A stretch of DNA of 64,000 nt from Clostridiaceae bacterium (lineage in GTDB: Bacteria > Bacillota > Clostridia > CAYPLH01 > DUMO01). The stretch covers positions 1 through 64,000 of the forward strand of contig DUMO01000041.1 of NCBI GenBank assembly GCA_012839865.1, in the 5' to 3' direction. The notes beneath the pieces were generated by a model that had not been told where the DNA came from, did no database searches, and was given only the letters and a program-made list of their open reading frames with translations. Shown one piece after another: positions 26,487 through 35,468 of the stretch (its first letter is position 1; the number at the start of each line of letters is the position of its first letter). Position numbers and translations under genes: made by a program.

Positions 26487-27578
26487 TCACTCCTTTTTTC
26501 CTTTACGCTTTTTAATGCCTGCTGCAATGAAAACCAATGTGGTGAAAGCAAAACTTATCAGCCAGCCCCAGTTTAAAAAATAAACAGTGTCTAGCTTTAT
26601 TGCCGACATAAGGTTGGGAGGAGTCAGACTTAATGAAAAAATTATTACTGCAAATGGCATTATCAATGGTTTATAATACTCAAGTTTTAATGTTTTCTTG
26701 AAAGTATAAAGCAGCATGAAGAAGCCGAAACTTAAATAAAGCATTGCTGCAAAAGACCACATTAGCAGAAATACAGATTCTCCTCTTTGAAGAAACCGTC
26801 CGTAATTTATTAACCGCGACAGTTGAAAAATCGGCAGAAAGCTCTCTGTAGAAGTAGGATATTCAAAAACTAAAAGAAATACAAGGGTGGATAAAAAAAG
26901 AAAACTTCCTGCAAAAACAAATCCTATATATGATGATTTTCTGAAATTATTGAACTTTTTCAGAAAGGGCGGCAGCATGAAAAAAATTATTATCTCAGAA
27001 AAATACGATAACTTAGGTAAACCTCCAATAAATATTTCCTGCAAACCGGTTCCAAACCATGGCATCAATTTGGAAAAATCGTACAATTGGCCTACTAAAA
27101 CTAAAATCAATATAAATCCTGCGGAAATAACAGGAACAGCAATTGCATTTACCCTTGTAATTGCTTCAAGACCAAAGTAAGCTGCAAGGATCATCGTACC
27201 CAGAAAAAACAGGGTAACAAAACTTATAGGAGAAATCACAAGGCTTATTATTTTCATATTTTCACTAAACTCTCTTAAATTTACAGGAATGAAATAAATT
27301 AAAAAACTAATGATTACGACACCAGTGATAATTCTTCCTGGAGCTCCTCCAATCAACTCCCCCAGGTCTATAAGATCCATTCCGTAATTTTTTTTATATA
27401 ATCTGAGCATGAACGTAAAAATCACAAATGCCAGCAAGGATGTATAAGCCGAAAGAATCCAGCCTGCTGAGCCTGCACTTTCAGACATTACTCTTGGATA
27501 ATTCAGAAAAATTTTCGTGCAAAAACTCATAATTACCAAGGCACTCAATTCCCAATTCCCTATGCTAATTTTCTCCAT
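26487..27578 (-). CDS. Spore germination permease-like protein, GerAB family
   Basis: The B subunit of the germinant receptor (363 residues) has about ten membrane helices and is related to amino-acid permeases of the APC superfamily. It starts MEKISIGNWELSALVIMSFC, and a SLTPPNLMSAIKLDTVYFLN segment lies near the C-terminus. In relatives this subunit holds the germinant-binding pocket. It starts 21 bp after the gerA-like gene and ends 7 bp before the gerC-like start. Confidence 0.92.
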   Translation of the reverse strand: MEKISIGNWELSALVIMSFCTKIFLNYPRVMSESAGSAGWILSAYTSLLAFVIFTFMLRLYKKNYGMDLIDLGELIGGAPGRIITGVVIISFLIYFIPVNLREFSENMKIISLVISPISFVTLFFLGTMILAAYFGLEAITRVNAIAVPVISAGFILILVLVGQLYDFSKLMPWFGTGLQEIFIGGLPKLSYFSEIIIFFMLPPFLKKFNNFRKSSYIGFVFAGSFLFLSTLVFLLVFEYPTSTESFLPIFQLSRLINYGRFLQRGESVFLLMWSFAAMLYLSFGFFMLLYTFKKTLKLEYYKPLIMPFAVIIFSLSLTPPNLMSAIKLDTVYFLNWGWLISFAFTTLVFIAAGIKKRKGKKE

Positions 27579-27599
27579 TTTTCCTCAACACCTTAGATT

Positions 27600-29429
27600 C
27601 TAGTTTTCTTCCTCATTTATTTTCCACTGCCGGCTTATTTCCTGTTGCGAGTTTTTTGATTTGACATTCAAATCGTCAGGTCTTCTGTTTTGCTTCCATG
27701 TAGGATTTCTAAATATATTGCCTTTATTAACGTCAGCAGTTGTGGGGCCATAAGGTACTAAAACAGGTACCCCGAATGACTTGGCCTTTGCAATCCACAA
27801 AAACATTATAAACAAGCCAAAAGATATTCCCAAAAAACCGGCTGTTGCTCCTAAGGCTATATAAGCAAACCTTTGCAGTCTGAAGGAATAAGCCAGGGAA
27901 AAATTCGGTATTGCAAAAGAACCGATTCCGGTCACAGCTACTATGATTATCAGTATGGGACTTACTATATTTGCCGATACGGCAGCCTGTCCCAGTATCA
28001 AGGCTCCAACGATACCCAAAGTCGGGCCTATGGGGCCAGGTATTCTTATACCAGCTTCTCTTATTAGTTCAAATGAAACCTCCATTATAAGGAGCTCAAA
28101 CACCGAAGGAAATGGCACTTTTTCCCTGGATGCCTCTATGGCAAGCAACAAGTCGGTAGGTATCATCTCATGATGGTAATTGGTAATTGCTATATAAATC
28201 CCGGGCAGCAACAGAGTAAGAAAAATTGCGAATAATCTTACAACCCTCAGCAAATTTGCATATGGAAATCTTACATATTCATCTTCAGTAGCATGAAAAA
28301 GATTCCACATAGTAGCCGGAACAACCAATGCAAAGGGACTGCCGCTGACGATTATGGCAATCCTGCCATTTGCCAGGTACCGGGATACCCTATCCGGTCT
28401 TTCGGTATATATAACCTGCGGAGTGGGCAGGTAGGTACTGTCCTCTATCAACTGCTCTAGCTCCCCTGAGTCAATCAGGTGGTCAATTTTGACACCTTTT
28501 AAACGTCTCCTGACTTCCTGAACCAGTGAATCATTTACTATATCCTTGATATATAGCATGGAACACGGTGTCTTGCTTCTTTCTCCAATAAGAATATCTT
28601 CAACAATCAATTTCTCATCTTTCAATATTTTCCTTATAAGAGCAGTGTTTATCCTTAGTATTTCACCAAAACCCTCCTGGGGTCCCTGTATTACCAATTC
28701 TGCATTAGGCCTCTCAATACCCCTGTGTTCCCATCCCTTGGCATCAGCCACAAACACTTTGTCAACTCCATCGATGAATATGGCACAGCAGCCATAGTTT
28801 ATACCAAATATCACCTTTTCGTAGCTTTCCTCCAACAGCATCTGGCTCTGTGGCAGAATATGTTTCTGGACATAATCGGCAATATCATCTTCCTTGCCTT
28901 TTATTTCAATGTTTGAAAGTAACATAAGGGGTTTTAGTATTGATTCATTTACCAGCATCCTGTCAACCAGCCCGTCAAAAAATATGCTGAAGGCCGGTAT
29001 TGTTTTATCTTTGAAAGCAATTTCAAATTCTCTTATTACTACGTCCCCGTTAAGTGGAACATTGTATACTTTTCTCATATATTCAAGGTTTCTTGCAACG
29101 TCTTTGCTTATACTTGTTTTTCTTTTTATGCTTTCTGGATCTTTGCTTTCTTTTTTGACATCAGATTCATTTTTTTCACTGTTGTCAGCATTGCTGTCAT
29201 ACCCATAGCAGGCGGTATCCTCTCTCTCAGGAGTAAAGAGTTTTTTTATTACCCCCTTGCTTTTTCTTACTTTTTCCGTCTTTTCTCTTTTTTCACCGGA
29301 TCCATCTTTTACTGCATCATTGCAGCTCTCATTACCTTCATCTTTACCTTCTTCCAGCACAAAATCGTCGGGTTTATCCGGCTCGGTAAAAAAAAGGTAC
29401 TCCTTGAGTGTTTTCCTTAATAAAGCCAA
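27600..29429 (-). CDS. Spore germination protein, GerAA family
   Basis: The A subunit of the germinant receptor (609 residues) starts at a TTG after AAGGAGTGAAGCAG. The first ~115 residues are hydrophilic and very charged (Glu/Lys/Asp/Ser-rich), longer than in many GerAA proteins. The conserved cytoplasmic domain follows (VPLNGDVVIREFEIAFKDK near residue 120, then VQEVRRRLKGVKIDHL). The membrane domain begins near residue 385. It contains TDLLLAIEASREKVPFPSV and GIRIPGPIGPTLGIVGALIL, both strongly family-typical. It is the first gene of the operon. Confidence 0.95.
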   Translation of the reverse strand: MALLRKTLKEYLFFTEPDKPDDFVLEEGKDEGNESCNDAVKDGSGEKREKTEKVRKSKGVIKKLFTPEREDTACYGYDSNADNSEKNESDVKKESKDPESIKRKTSISKDVARNLEYMRKVYNVPLNGDVVIREFEIAFKDKTIPAFSIFFDGLVDRMLVNESILKPLMLLSNIEIKGKEDDIADYVQKHILPQSQMLLEESYEKVIFGINYGCCAIFIDGVDKVFVADAKGWEHRGIERPNAELVIQGPQEGFGEILRINTALIRKILKDEKLIVEDILIGERSKTPCSMLYIKDIVNDSLVQEVRRRLKGVKIDHLIDSGELEQLIEDSTYLPTPQVIYTERPDRVSRYLANGRIAIIVSGSPFALVVPATMWNLFHATEDEYVRFPYANLLRVVRLFAIFLTLLLPGIYIAITNYHHEMIPTDLLLAIEASREKVPFPSVFELLIMEVSFELIREAGIRIPGPIGPTLGIVGALILGQAAVSANIVSPILIIIVAVTGIGSFAIPNFSLAYSFRLQRFAYIALGATAGFLGISFGLFIMFLWIAKAKSFGVPVLVPYGPTTADVNKGNIFRNPTWKQNRRPDDLNVKSKNSQQEISRQWKINEEEN

Positions 29430-29566
29430 ACTGCTTCACTCCTTAAATTGAATGGTAAATTTCCCGGGAAAGACACAACTTGTCTTTGGCGCCATAATCA
29501 TATTATGGATTTGACAATATGGAAATATTCATGAGTTTTGGCTGTTATATAAAGCGAAATCATATG

Positions 29567-30262
29567 TTAAAACTGAAAATCTATATTCCCATCCCCAATT
29601 TTTACCAGGTATACATCCCAGGACCTGTATCCCAAAAGTTTCGCAAACCTCTTGTCAAAAACAGCAAAATCAAACCTGTTGCGCCCCTTTATTGCTTCTC
29701 CGGTGTCCATGGCAACCCCGTAACCCAGCCCTTTTATAAAAAAAATGGTTCCGATAGGCCAGTGTTCCAGGTCAACAGCCAGGGATATGCCTGCCATTAT
29801 TGGTTCCCCAGAATAAGTTATTCCGAGATTGTTGCCACATTCATCTTCACTGGGGGTGTAGGCTGTACCAATAAATCTGCCTACATATTCACCACGCTCA
29901 AGCTCAGTTCTTATGGAAAACCCGCTGAATTTTTTATAGTTCTGCGGTTTAATGCCTGCTTCTGCAGCCAGTTTTAATGTATTTTGCAGTTCAATATTGT
30001 CTTCAACAAGCTCCCTGTTCTTTTGAACCATTTGATTTATCTCTTCTTCCAATGAGTTTATTTTTTTTATCAATACGTCTCTTTCCATCAAATAAGCATT
30101 GCTTGATGTTGCTGTATTTTCATAATTTTCTTTTTCATTGCACCCAAATGTTAAAAGATAAAGTAAAATGACATTGCTTGCAGAAAGTAAAAATACCAGT
30201 ATATACAGGACTTGGCGTAAGATTTTATTACTTTTTTGCGTATTACTTTCATCTTCAGTCAT
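29567..30262 (-). CDS. Membrane-anchored 3D (Asp-Asp-Asp) domain protein
   Basis: This putative cell-wall-active protein has 231 residues. One membrane helix near residues 15-38 (VLYILVFLLSASNVILLYLL) is followed by a coiled coil with LEEEINQMVQKNRELVEDN. The C-terminal 3D domain runs from GTAYTPSEDECG and contains LAVDLEHWPIGT, MDTGEAIKGRNRFDFAVFD and the terminal RSWDVYLVK. The domain resembles the active fold of MltA-type lytic enzymes and is common in spore and resuscitation proteins. The ATG at 30262 follows AAGGAGAATCAGT and is preferred over the longer frame. It may support the neighbouring germination operon; that is inference. Confidence 0.85.
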   Translation of the reverse strand: MTEDESNTQKSNKILRQVLYILVFLLSASNVILLYLLTFGCNEKENYENTATSSNAYLMERDVLIKKINSLEEEINQMVQKNRELVEDNIELQNTLKLAAEAGIKPQNYKKFSGFSIRTELERGEYVGRFIGTAYTPSEDECGNNLGITYSGEPIMAGISLAVDLEHWPIGTIFFIKGLGYGVAMDTGEAIKGRNRFDFAVFDKRFAKLLGYRSWDVYLVKIGDGNIDFQF

Positions 30263-30411
30263 ACTGATTCTCCTTATCTCTTTATTATGGATAATAAAAT
30301 TATTATCTTTTTTTTGTACATTATTCATTGTCAATTTTTTCAGGATAATGCCAATTCGATTTTACAGCGCTTGTAATTACATTCACACATCAGCAATTTT
30401 TGAATTTTATA

Positions 30412-30440
30412 TTTACATATTAAATGTTCTGTGCTATAAT
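30412..30440 (+). promoter_or_regulatory. Promoter of tRNA-Pro
   Basis: TTTACA (30412-30417), a 17-bp spacer and a perfect TATAAT (30435-30440) lie 13 bp before the tRNA. Confidence 0.8.
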
Positions 30441-30453
30441 TATAAATCGTTGC

Positions 30454-30531
30454 CGGGGTGTAGCTCAGTTTGGCTAGAGTGCTTGCTTGGGGTGCAAGAG
30501 GTCGCTGGTTCAAGTCCAGTCACTCCGACCA
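30454..30531 (+). tRNA. tRNA-Pro (anticodon GGG)
   Basis: The acceptor stem CGGGGTG/CACTCCG contains one G-U pair. The anticodon arm CTTGC-TTGGGGT-GCAAG gives GGG, the T arm contains GGTTCAAGTCC, and CCA is encoded. It has its own promoter and terminator. Confidence 0.95.
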
Positions 30532-30533
30532 GA

Positions 30534-30569
30534 AAAAAGCCTTGAAATCCAGTAATTTCAAGGCTTTTT
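30534..30569 (+). terminator. Terminator of tRNA-Pro
   Basis: AAAAAGCCTTGAAAT pairs perfectly with ATTTCAAGGCTTTTT around CCAGTA, followed by AGTTTTTT. Confidence 0.9.
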
Positions 30570-30939
30570 AGTTTTTTAGCGTATGGTAAAAACTGGTGTT
30601 TAATCCTCTCTAATTACATCAAAAACCGCCTAAAATTGCCCTAATTGTTGTCAAACTGTTGTCAACCACCCTATTCTGAAATGCAGTAATAGCAGTAGTT
30701 TTCACACATTCTATTATAAAAATTGTTGTCAGTACTAATGTATATTTATTTTAACTATTCAGAAATTCGTATATGTTACATGAGATAACATGTACGGAGG
30801 TAATCAAAGTGACAGATATGATAACCAGTGTTGAACAACTACCGTTATCACTGACTGTTGATGTTCATCAAAACAGATCAATTACCGGTTTTTAAGCCGG
30901 ATATCACATTTTCATAATATTTTCATTTACACGCAAAAC
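30570..30939. other. Intergenic stretch after tRNA-Pro with possible element remnant
   Basis: About 370 bp hold no full gene. A repeated TTGTTGTCAA-like word occurs at about 30648-30664, and a 28-codon frame (30809-30895) with a strong ribosome site starts like an excisionase. Together with the tRNA this looks like the residue of an integrated element, but no integrase or att repeat can be shown. Confidence 0.35.
30809..30895 (+). pseudogene. Possible truncated excisionase/HTH gene start, 28 residues
   Basis: A GTG start follows ACGGAGGTAATCAAA. The product reads MTDMITSVEQLPLSLTVDVH, then a few residues to TAA. The beginning resembles small helix-turn-helix excisionase proteins (VEELPL.L...DVA), but the helix-turn-helix itself is missing. 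It could be a remnant or a chance ORF. Confidence 0.3.
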
Positions 30940-31107
30940 TTATTTGGCTCGTCTTCCGGTTACAATTATATATACTGCATATGCAGCCAATACAAGTATT
31001 GCAATTGGCAATAATACTCTGAATGCGAATTGCAAAATTGAAACAGCTATAGCGAACAATACAATAACCGTCACTGCTAAGACTGAAAATTTTATCAGAC
31101 CTCTCAT
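30940..31107 (-). CDS. Small membrane protein, 55 residues
   Basis: The ATG at 31107 is preceded by AAAGGAGAGTATGTTCC and the frame ends TAA at 30940. The protein MRGLIKFSVLAVTVIVLFAI and onward is almost entirely hydrophobic. It has two membrane segments around residues 5-30 and 31-50, and ends in the basic TGRRAK. Longer frames on either strand here are shadows. I do not recognise the family. It is monocistronic as far as can be seen. Confidence 0.6.
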   Translation of the reverse strand: MRGLIKFSVLAVTVIVLFAIAVSILQFAFRVLLPIAILVLAAYAVYIIVTGRRAK

Positions 31108-31312
31108 GGAACATACTCTCCTTTAATAAAGTAATTATCTTTAATAATTGTATAATAAATATTAAGCAAGGTCTAGTATAAAATTTATTTTTTTTATATT
31201 TTTATTAATTAAATTCATTAACATGTTTTTGTCGGTAAAAAACATGCCAGTTTTTACCTGCTGTTTGCATTGCACTTATGCTTGTACAGACGAAAATCGA
31301 ATTGCTTTGGTT

Positions 31313-32584
31313 TCAACTTTTTGGGTGTACTTTTTGCTGGTGAACAAACAAGCCTTGTCCGGCTCGCGCCGCAATTTCCTTTATCGCCGTTGCAACAGCA
31401 TCAACATCCTCAATTGTATTAAAGCATCCCAAACTTAATCGTACAACCCCATTTTTAATTGTACCGATGGTTTCATGAGCCAGTGGAGAACAATGAAAAC
31501 CAGCCCTGGTGGCAATTCCATATTCATTACTAAGAATATAGCCCGTTTCCGTGGAATCAAGACCATCTATATTTAATGCGACAATGCCTGAATTGTTGTC
31601 CAATTTGCTGTATATTGATACACCTTTAATTTCAATCAAGGCATTATAAAGTCTTTCAAGGAGCATATCCTTGTAAAGCTTTATATTATCAATTCCAAAG
31701 GTATTTATAAAATCCAGACCGTATCCCAGACCGACTATGCCCGGTGTATTCAAAGTTCCGCTTTCAAGGATGTCCGGCATCATATCCGGTTGAAGCAGAT
31801 ATTTCGAATTGCTGCCTGTCCCTCCCTGCATTAATGGCTTCAATCTGATGTTTTTCCTTATACATAAAGCTCCTGTGCCCTGTGGTCCAAGCAAGCCCTT
31901 ATGCCCCGGAAAAGCCAGCATGTCAATATTCATCTTTTCCATATCCAAAGGTATTGTACCTGCACCCTGGGAAGCATCCACCAGGTAAAAAGCATCAGTA
32001 TTATTTACAACTTCACCGATTTCCTTTACAGGCAGAATTGTTCCGTTAACATTGGATGACAAAGTTACGGCAACCAGCCTTGTCTTAGGCTTTATTATGT
32101 TTTTTATGCATTCAGGAGTAATTTCTCCAAATTTATTACCCCATGCAATGGATATATCTATTCCAATATCCCTTTTAAGTGTGTTTAGAGGCCTTAATAC
32201 CGAATTGTGTTCCAAGCTGGTAATAACAACATGGTCTCCTGGCTCCAGCACTCCCCTTATGGCTATATTCAAAGCCTCGGTGGCGTTTTTTGTAAAACAT
32301 ACCCGGGACGGACTTCCCACATTAAAAAAATCACTTATTTTTTCCCTTACCTCCATAACCATGTTATTAGTCCTGACGGCTATGGTATGGCTGCTTCTCC
32401 CGGGGTTTGCACAGTATTGCCGCATACACCTTGCAATTTCATCAATGACTCTGTCTGGTTTTGGGAAAGATGTTGCTGCATTATCAAGATATATTAACGA
32501 ACCGGAATTTCGATTTGGTTTGTTTATTAAATCATACATTTTTACATCACTGCCAATAATCATTATTTTCTTGGTTATTAACAT
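31313..32584 (-). CDS. Cysteine desulfurase-like class V aminotransferase
   Basis: This PLP enzyme takes sulfur from cysteine in the SufS/CsdA-like branch (am_tr_V family). YLDNAATSFPKP is near the N-terminus, NATEALNIAI near residue 100 and SLEHNSVLRPL near 123. The PLP lysine lies in FPGHKGLLGPQGTGAL near 230, and the catalytic Cys is in RAGFHCSPLAHETIGT near 385. At 423 residues it has about 30 extra at the N-terminus. ATGs at 32563 and 32539 are alternative starts, and none has a clear ribosome site. No iron-sulfur scaffold gene is adjacent, so a specialised role is possible. Confidence 0.88.
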   Translation of the reverse strand: MLITKKIMIIGSDVKMYDLINKPNRNSGSLIYLDNAATSFPKPDRVIDEIARCMRQYCANPGRSSHTIAVRTNNMVMEVREKISDFFNVGSPSRVCFTKNATEALNIAIRGVLEPGDHVVITSLEHNSVLRPLNTLKRDIGIDISIAWGNKFGEITPECIKNIIKPKTRLVAVTLSSNVNGTILPVKEIGEVVNNTDAFYLVDASQGAGTIPLDMEKMNIDMLAFPGHKGLLGPQGTGALCIRKNIRLKPLMQGGTGSNSKYLLQPDMMPDILESGTLNTPGIVGLGYGLDFINTFGIDNIKLYKDMLLERLYNALIEIKGVSIYSKLDNNSGIVALNIDGLDSTETGYILSNEYGIATRAGFHCSPLAHETIGTIKNGVVRLSLGCFNTIEDVDAVATAIKEIAARAGQGLFVHQQKVHPKS

Positions 32585-32750
32585 TTTTTATACTGCTATA
32601 ACAAGGGAGCAGCAGCTACCTGACAATCTCTGCTGCCACCTGCCATCCCTTAGCTATAATATGCGCCAAATAGGGTAAAGTTTACAATTTATGGCTGCTG
32701 CAAAACTCCTGAAGGTTTTTGCCGAACAGTAAACAAAAAGTCATTAATGC

Positions 32751-32781
32751 AAAAGCACCTGCCTTGAAAGCAGGTGCTTTT
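32751..32781 (-). terminator. Terminator of RNase P RNA
   Basis: AAAAGCACCTGC pairs perfectly with GCAGGTGCTTTT around a short loop, directly after the rnpB 3' end. Confidence 0.85.
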
Positions 32782-32787
32782 GATATC

Positions 32788-33138
32788 ATTTATGAGTAAG
32801 CCTGTAAGCCGGGTTCTGTATTTGACAGCCATCTATCTAGGCTATGCATTTCTGCAAAGCTCAAGCCACCTACCCGGGACTGGCGGGCCACCAAAATGTC
32901 CCTCTTTGCGGTGTTGCTCCAGGTGGGGTTTACATAGCCGGCAAGTCGCCATGCCGCTGGTGAGCTCTTACCTCACCTTTCCACCCTTACCGGTAAAACC
33001 GGCGGTATATCTCTGTTGCACTTTCCTTAAAGTCACCTTCACCGGGAGTTACCCGGCACCCTGCCCTATGGAGCCCGGACTTTCCTCATGTACGGCCTTT
33101 CGGCACTGTACATGCAGCTGTCTGGCTTACTCAAGCGC
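32788..33138 (-). ncRNA. rnpB: RNase P RNA, bacterial class A
   Basis: This is the catalytic RNA that trims tRNA 5' leaders. On the minus strand, conserved blocks are GAGGAAAGTCCGGGCTCC near the 5' end, AGGGTGCCGGGTAACTCCCG, GGGTGGAAAGGTGAGGTAAG and the 3' CAGAACCCGGCTTACAGG. The ends TTGAGTAAGCC and GGCTTACTCA pair as helix P1. The ends are placed from P1 and are good to a few bases. Confidence 0.95.
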
Positions 33139-33168
33139 TATATATGTTACAACATAACCGCGGAAATG

Positions 33169-34272
33169 TCAACAGTATTCCGCAGGATTGTTTTCCCACT
33201 CGCTTTTTAATATTTCTATGTCATCAAATTTATTTTTAAGCTTGTTGCAGATTAATTCTTTAACTATTATCTCGGTGGCGTAATGTCCTGCATCTATTAT
33301 GCAATAACCCATTTCAGCCAAATCAATCGCATTATTATGTTTTATATCCCCTGTTATCAGCACGTCAGGTTTCTCCCGGTGCAACCCGGAGCAGTTGCCA
33401 TCAAAACTACCCGAAAACACAGCAGCCTTACTGACTATTTCAGGTTTTTCACCGATTACCTTAACTGCATCCAAATCAAGGGCTTTTTTCAGCCTGGATA
33501 AGAAATCATTAAATGTACAGGCAGGTTCAACATATCCTACTTTACCCAGTCCAAACTCACGGCCTTTTATCTCCAGGGGGTATATGTCATAAGCAACTTC
33601 TTCGTAAGGGTGGGAATTTAACATTGCATTTACAACTTTATTGATTATTCTTTCAGGCACAACAGTTTCAAGCCGGTATTCCTTAACCTTCTCCAACTCT
33701 TCCAAAGACCCGATGTATGGATTTGCTCCCTCCCTTGGCCTGAAAGTGCCTGTTCCCACGGCTGAAAAAGTACAGTCACTGTACTTGCCTATCCATCCGG
33801 CTCCCGCATTGCACATTGCGTTTCTTACACCATCAAGACTTTCCTCGGGAACAAAAACCACAACTTTATAGAGTTTTTCATTTTTATATGAATTCAGGTT
33901 TTGAATTCTTTTAAGGCCAATATATTCCGCCAGATATTGATTGAGGCCCCCGTCGGACACATCCAGATTCGTATGGGCGCTGTATACTGCAATATTGTTT
34001 TTTATTAATTCATAAAGTATTTTCCCTTTAAATTCATCCTTTAGAATTCTCTTTAACGGTTTAAAAAGCAGGGGATGATGTGACACAATCAAATCCACAT
34101 TTTTTTCAACTGCTTCTTTAACAACCTTTGAAGTAACATCAAGGCAAACCATAATTTTTTTTACAGTATCTGATTTCCCGCCAATCATCAGGCCTGCATT
34201 ATCCCACTCCTCGGCTAAAGACAACGGGGCAATCTCATTCATATATTTTGATATATCTTCACAAGTAGCCAT
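33169..34272 (-). CDS. Nif3-like dinuclear metal centre protein (DUF34/YqfO)
   Basis: This is a conserved protein of uncertain biochemical role (367 residues). The Nif3 fold supplies two-metal ligands from SHHPLLFKPLKR near residue 65, SAHTNLDVSDGG near 100 and, at the C-terminus, DAGHYATE near 325. Between them is the long-form insert (residues about 130-230, VVFVPEESLDGVRNAM onward), a PII-like domain found in Firmicute YqfO. The ATG at 34272 follows GGAGG. It follows trmK by 84 bp, the trmK(yqfN)-yqfO order of Firmicutes. Confidence 0.92.
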   Translation of the reverse strand: MATCEDISKYMNEIAPLSLAEEWDNAGLMIGGKSDTVKKIMVCLDVTSKVVKEAVEKNVDLIVSHHPLLFKPLKRILKDEFKGKILYELIKNNIAVYSAHTNLDVSDGGLNQYLAEYIGLKRIQNLNSYKNEKLYKVVVFVPEESLDGVRNAMCNAGAGWIGKYSDCTFSAVGTGTFRPREGANPYIGSLEELEKVKEYRLETVVPERIINKVVNAMLNSHPYEEVAYDIYPLEIKGREFGLGKVGYVEPACTFNDFLSRLKKALDLDAVKVIGEKPEIVSKAAVFSGSFDGNCSGLHREKPDVLITGDIKHNNAIDLAEMGYCIIDAGHYATEIIVKELICNKLKNKFDDIEILKSEWENNPAEYC

Positions 34273-34356
34273 AACAAACCTCCATCTCAACTTGATATTA
34301 TTTCTTTAAATCACTGCTGCTGCATCTTTAAGGCTGAATGCCGGCAGTATTCCGAA

Positions 34357-35052
34357 TCAATATAATCCCTTTAAAAGATCTTTCAGCCTTTCCCTTATTT
34401 CAATCATCTTTTCGGCTTTTCCAGTATTCTCTGATTCTGATGACATCTTAAGCCCTTCAATCATCATATCCAGTTTGTGTAATTTCTTATATATCAAGCC
34501 TTTAAGCAGTGGGTCCTTCTTTTCCACCAGCTTTTTTCCTATCGTATAATATATTATATCATCATTTCTGATTTCTCCGGTCCAACTGGAGCACAAAACA
34601 GTATAAATTTTTTTGCCCTCCGATGCCAGTTCTTCATCATATATATCAAAGCCATTGCATAACAGCCATTGACGAACATCACTTATCGCCGTCATAGGCT
34701 GAAGAATAAGAGATTTTGCTTTTTTAGCCTTTTCGAAATCATCCTGCAATATTTTAATTATTAATTCGCCGCCCATACCTGCTATAACAACAGTATCTAT
34801 TTCCGAATCATCTATAGACTCCAGGCCGCTTCCAAGCCTGACATCAATTTTATTTTCAAGTCCGTTCTCTTTTATATTTTTTTGTGCAATTTTCAAAGGT
34901 CCTGGTCGGACATCTGACGCGATAGCTCTTTTGCACCTGTTCTCCTTCACAAGATATATAGGTATATATGCATGGTCGGTTCCTATATCAACCGCCACAT
35001 TGCAAACAGGCACTTTTCGGGCAATCAGCTCCAGCCTTCCTTTCAGCTTCAT
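34357..35052 (-). CDS. trmK: tRNA (adenine-22 N1)-methyltransferase
   Basis: This SAM-dependent enzyme methylates A22 of tRNA (formerly YqfN). At 231 residues it has family length. It starts MKLKGRLELIARKVP, followed by the SAM-binding AVDIGTDHAYIPIYL and the catalytic-site segment TVVIAGMGGELI near residue 90. LQPMTAISDVRQWLLCNGF near 135 is also characteristic. Its start follows AATAAGGAGATAACTA. It pairs with the nif3-like gene, as in Bacillus near rpoD/dnaG. Confidence 0.93.
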   Translation of the reverse strand: MKLKGRLELIARKVPVCNVAVDIGTDHAYIPIYLVKENRCKRAIASDVRPGPLKIAQKNIKENGLENKIDVRLGSGLESIDDSEIDTVVIAGMGGELIIKILQDDFEKAKKAKSLILQPMTAISDVRQWLLCNGFDIYDEELASEGKKIYTVLCSSWTGEIRNDDIIYYTIGKKLVEKKDPLLKGLIYKKLHKLDMMIEGLKMSSESENTGKAEKMIEIRERLKDLLKGLY

Positions 35053-35179
35053 TAGTTATCTCCTTATTTTTTTTGAATAATTTCTTTTACTTTGGAGTAA
35101 GCAATGTCTGCACAATTTTTTTCATATGCAAAATTAACATTCGGCTTATCTCTTTTGATGAAATAATGTATATACGAAC

Positions 35180-35219
35180 AAGAGCCAGACTAACAATTAC
35201 GTTTGCCTGGCTCTTTTTT
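35180..35219. terminator. Hairpin between trmK and the tRNA pair
   Basis: AAGAGCCAG pairs with CTGGCTCTT around a loop, followed by TTTTG on the plus strand. It could terminate the tRNA-Asn/Met transcript on the minus strand, where its trailing sequence is only weakly T-rich. Confidence 0.5.
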
Positions 35220-35285
35220 GCAGTTAAAAACAGGGTTAATACAAATATAAGCCAGATTCACAGGTTATGCTCATCTGACTTCTGA

Positions 35286-35362
35286 TGGTGGGCCTTCAGG
35301 GACTCGAACCCCGGACCAACCGGTTATGAGCCGGTCGCTCTGACCAACTGAGCTAAAGGCCC
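35286..35362 (-). tRNA. tRNA with CAT anticodon (Met, possibly Ile2)
   Basis: The acceptor stem GGGCCTT/AAGGCCC and the anticodon arm CCGGC-TCATAAC-CGG place CAT in the anticodon. The T arm has GGTTCGAGTCC and CCA is encoded. It lacks the mismatched first pair of an initiator tRNA. Elongator Met is most likely, but a CAT tRNA modified to lysidine (Ile2) cannot be ruled out by eye. Confidence 0.93.
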
Positions 35363-35365
35363 GTG

Positions 35366-35441
35366 TGGCTCCTCAAGTTGGACTCGAACCAACGACCCTG
35401 CGGTTAACAGCCGCATGCTCTACCGACTGAGCTATTGAGGA
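35366..35441 (-). tRNA. tRNA-Asn (anticodon GTT)
   Basis: The acceptor stem TCCTCAA/TTGAGGA and the anticodon arm TGCGG-CTGTTAA-CCGCA give GTT. The T arm has GGTTCGAGTCC and CCA is encoded. It is 3 bp upstream of the CAT tRNA, so the two are co-transcribed. Confidence 0.96.
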
Positions 35442-35468
35442 ATATACAAGCTTCTAAAGCCAAATAAT

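Noticed and set aside
30618-30700. 3' end of a phage integrase gene on the minus strand
   Set aside because: A short frame ends in GGF-stop but extends only about 28 codons and shows no catalytic residues.
30923-31126. Two frames of 60-63 codons on either strand over the small membrane gene
   Set aside because: The 55-residue minus-strand frame with AAAGGAG and two helices explains the region better.
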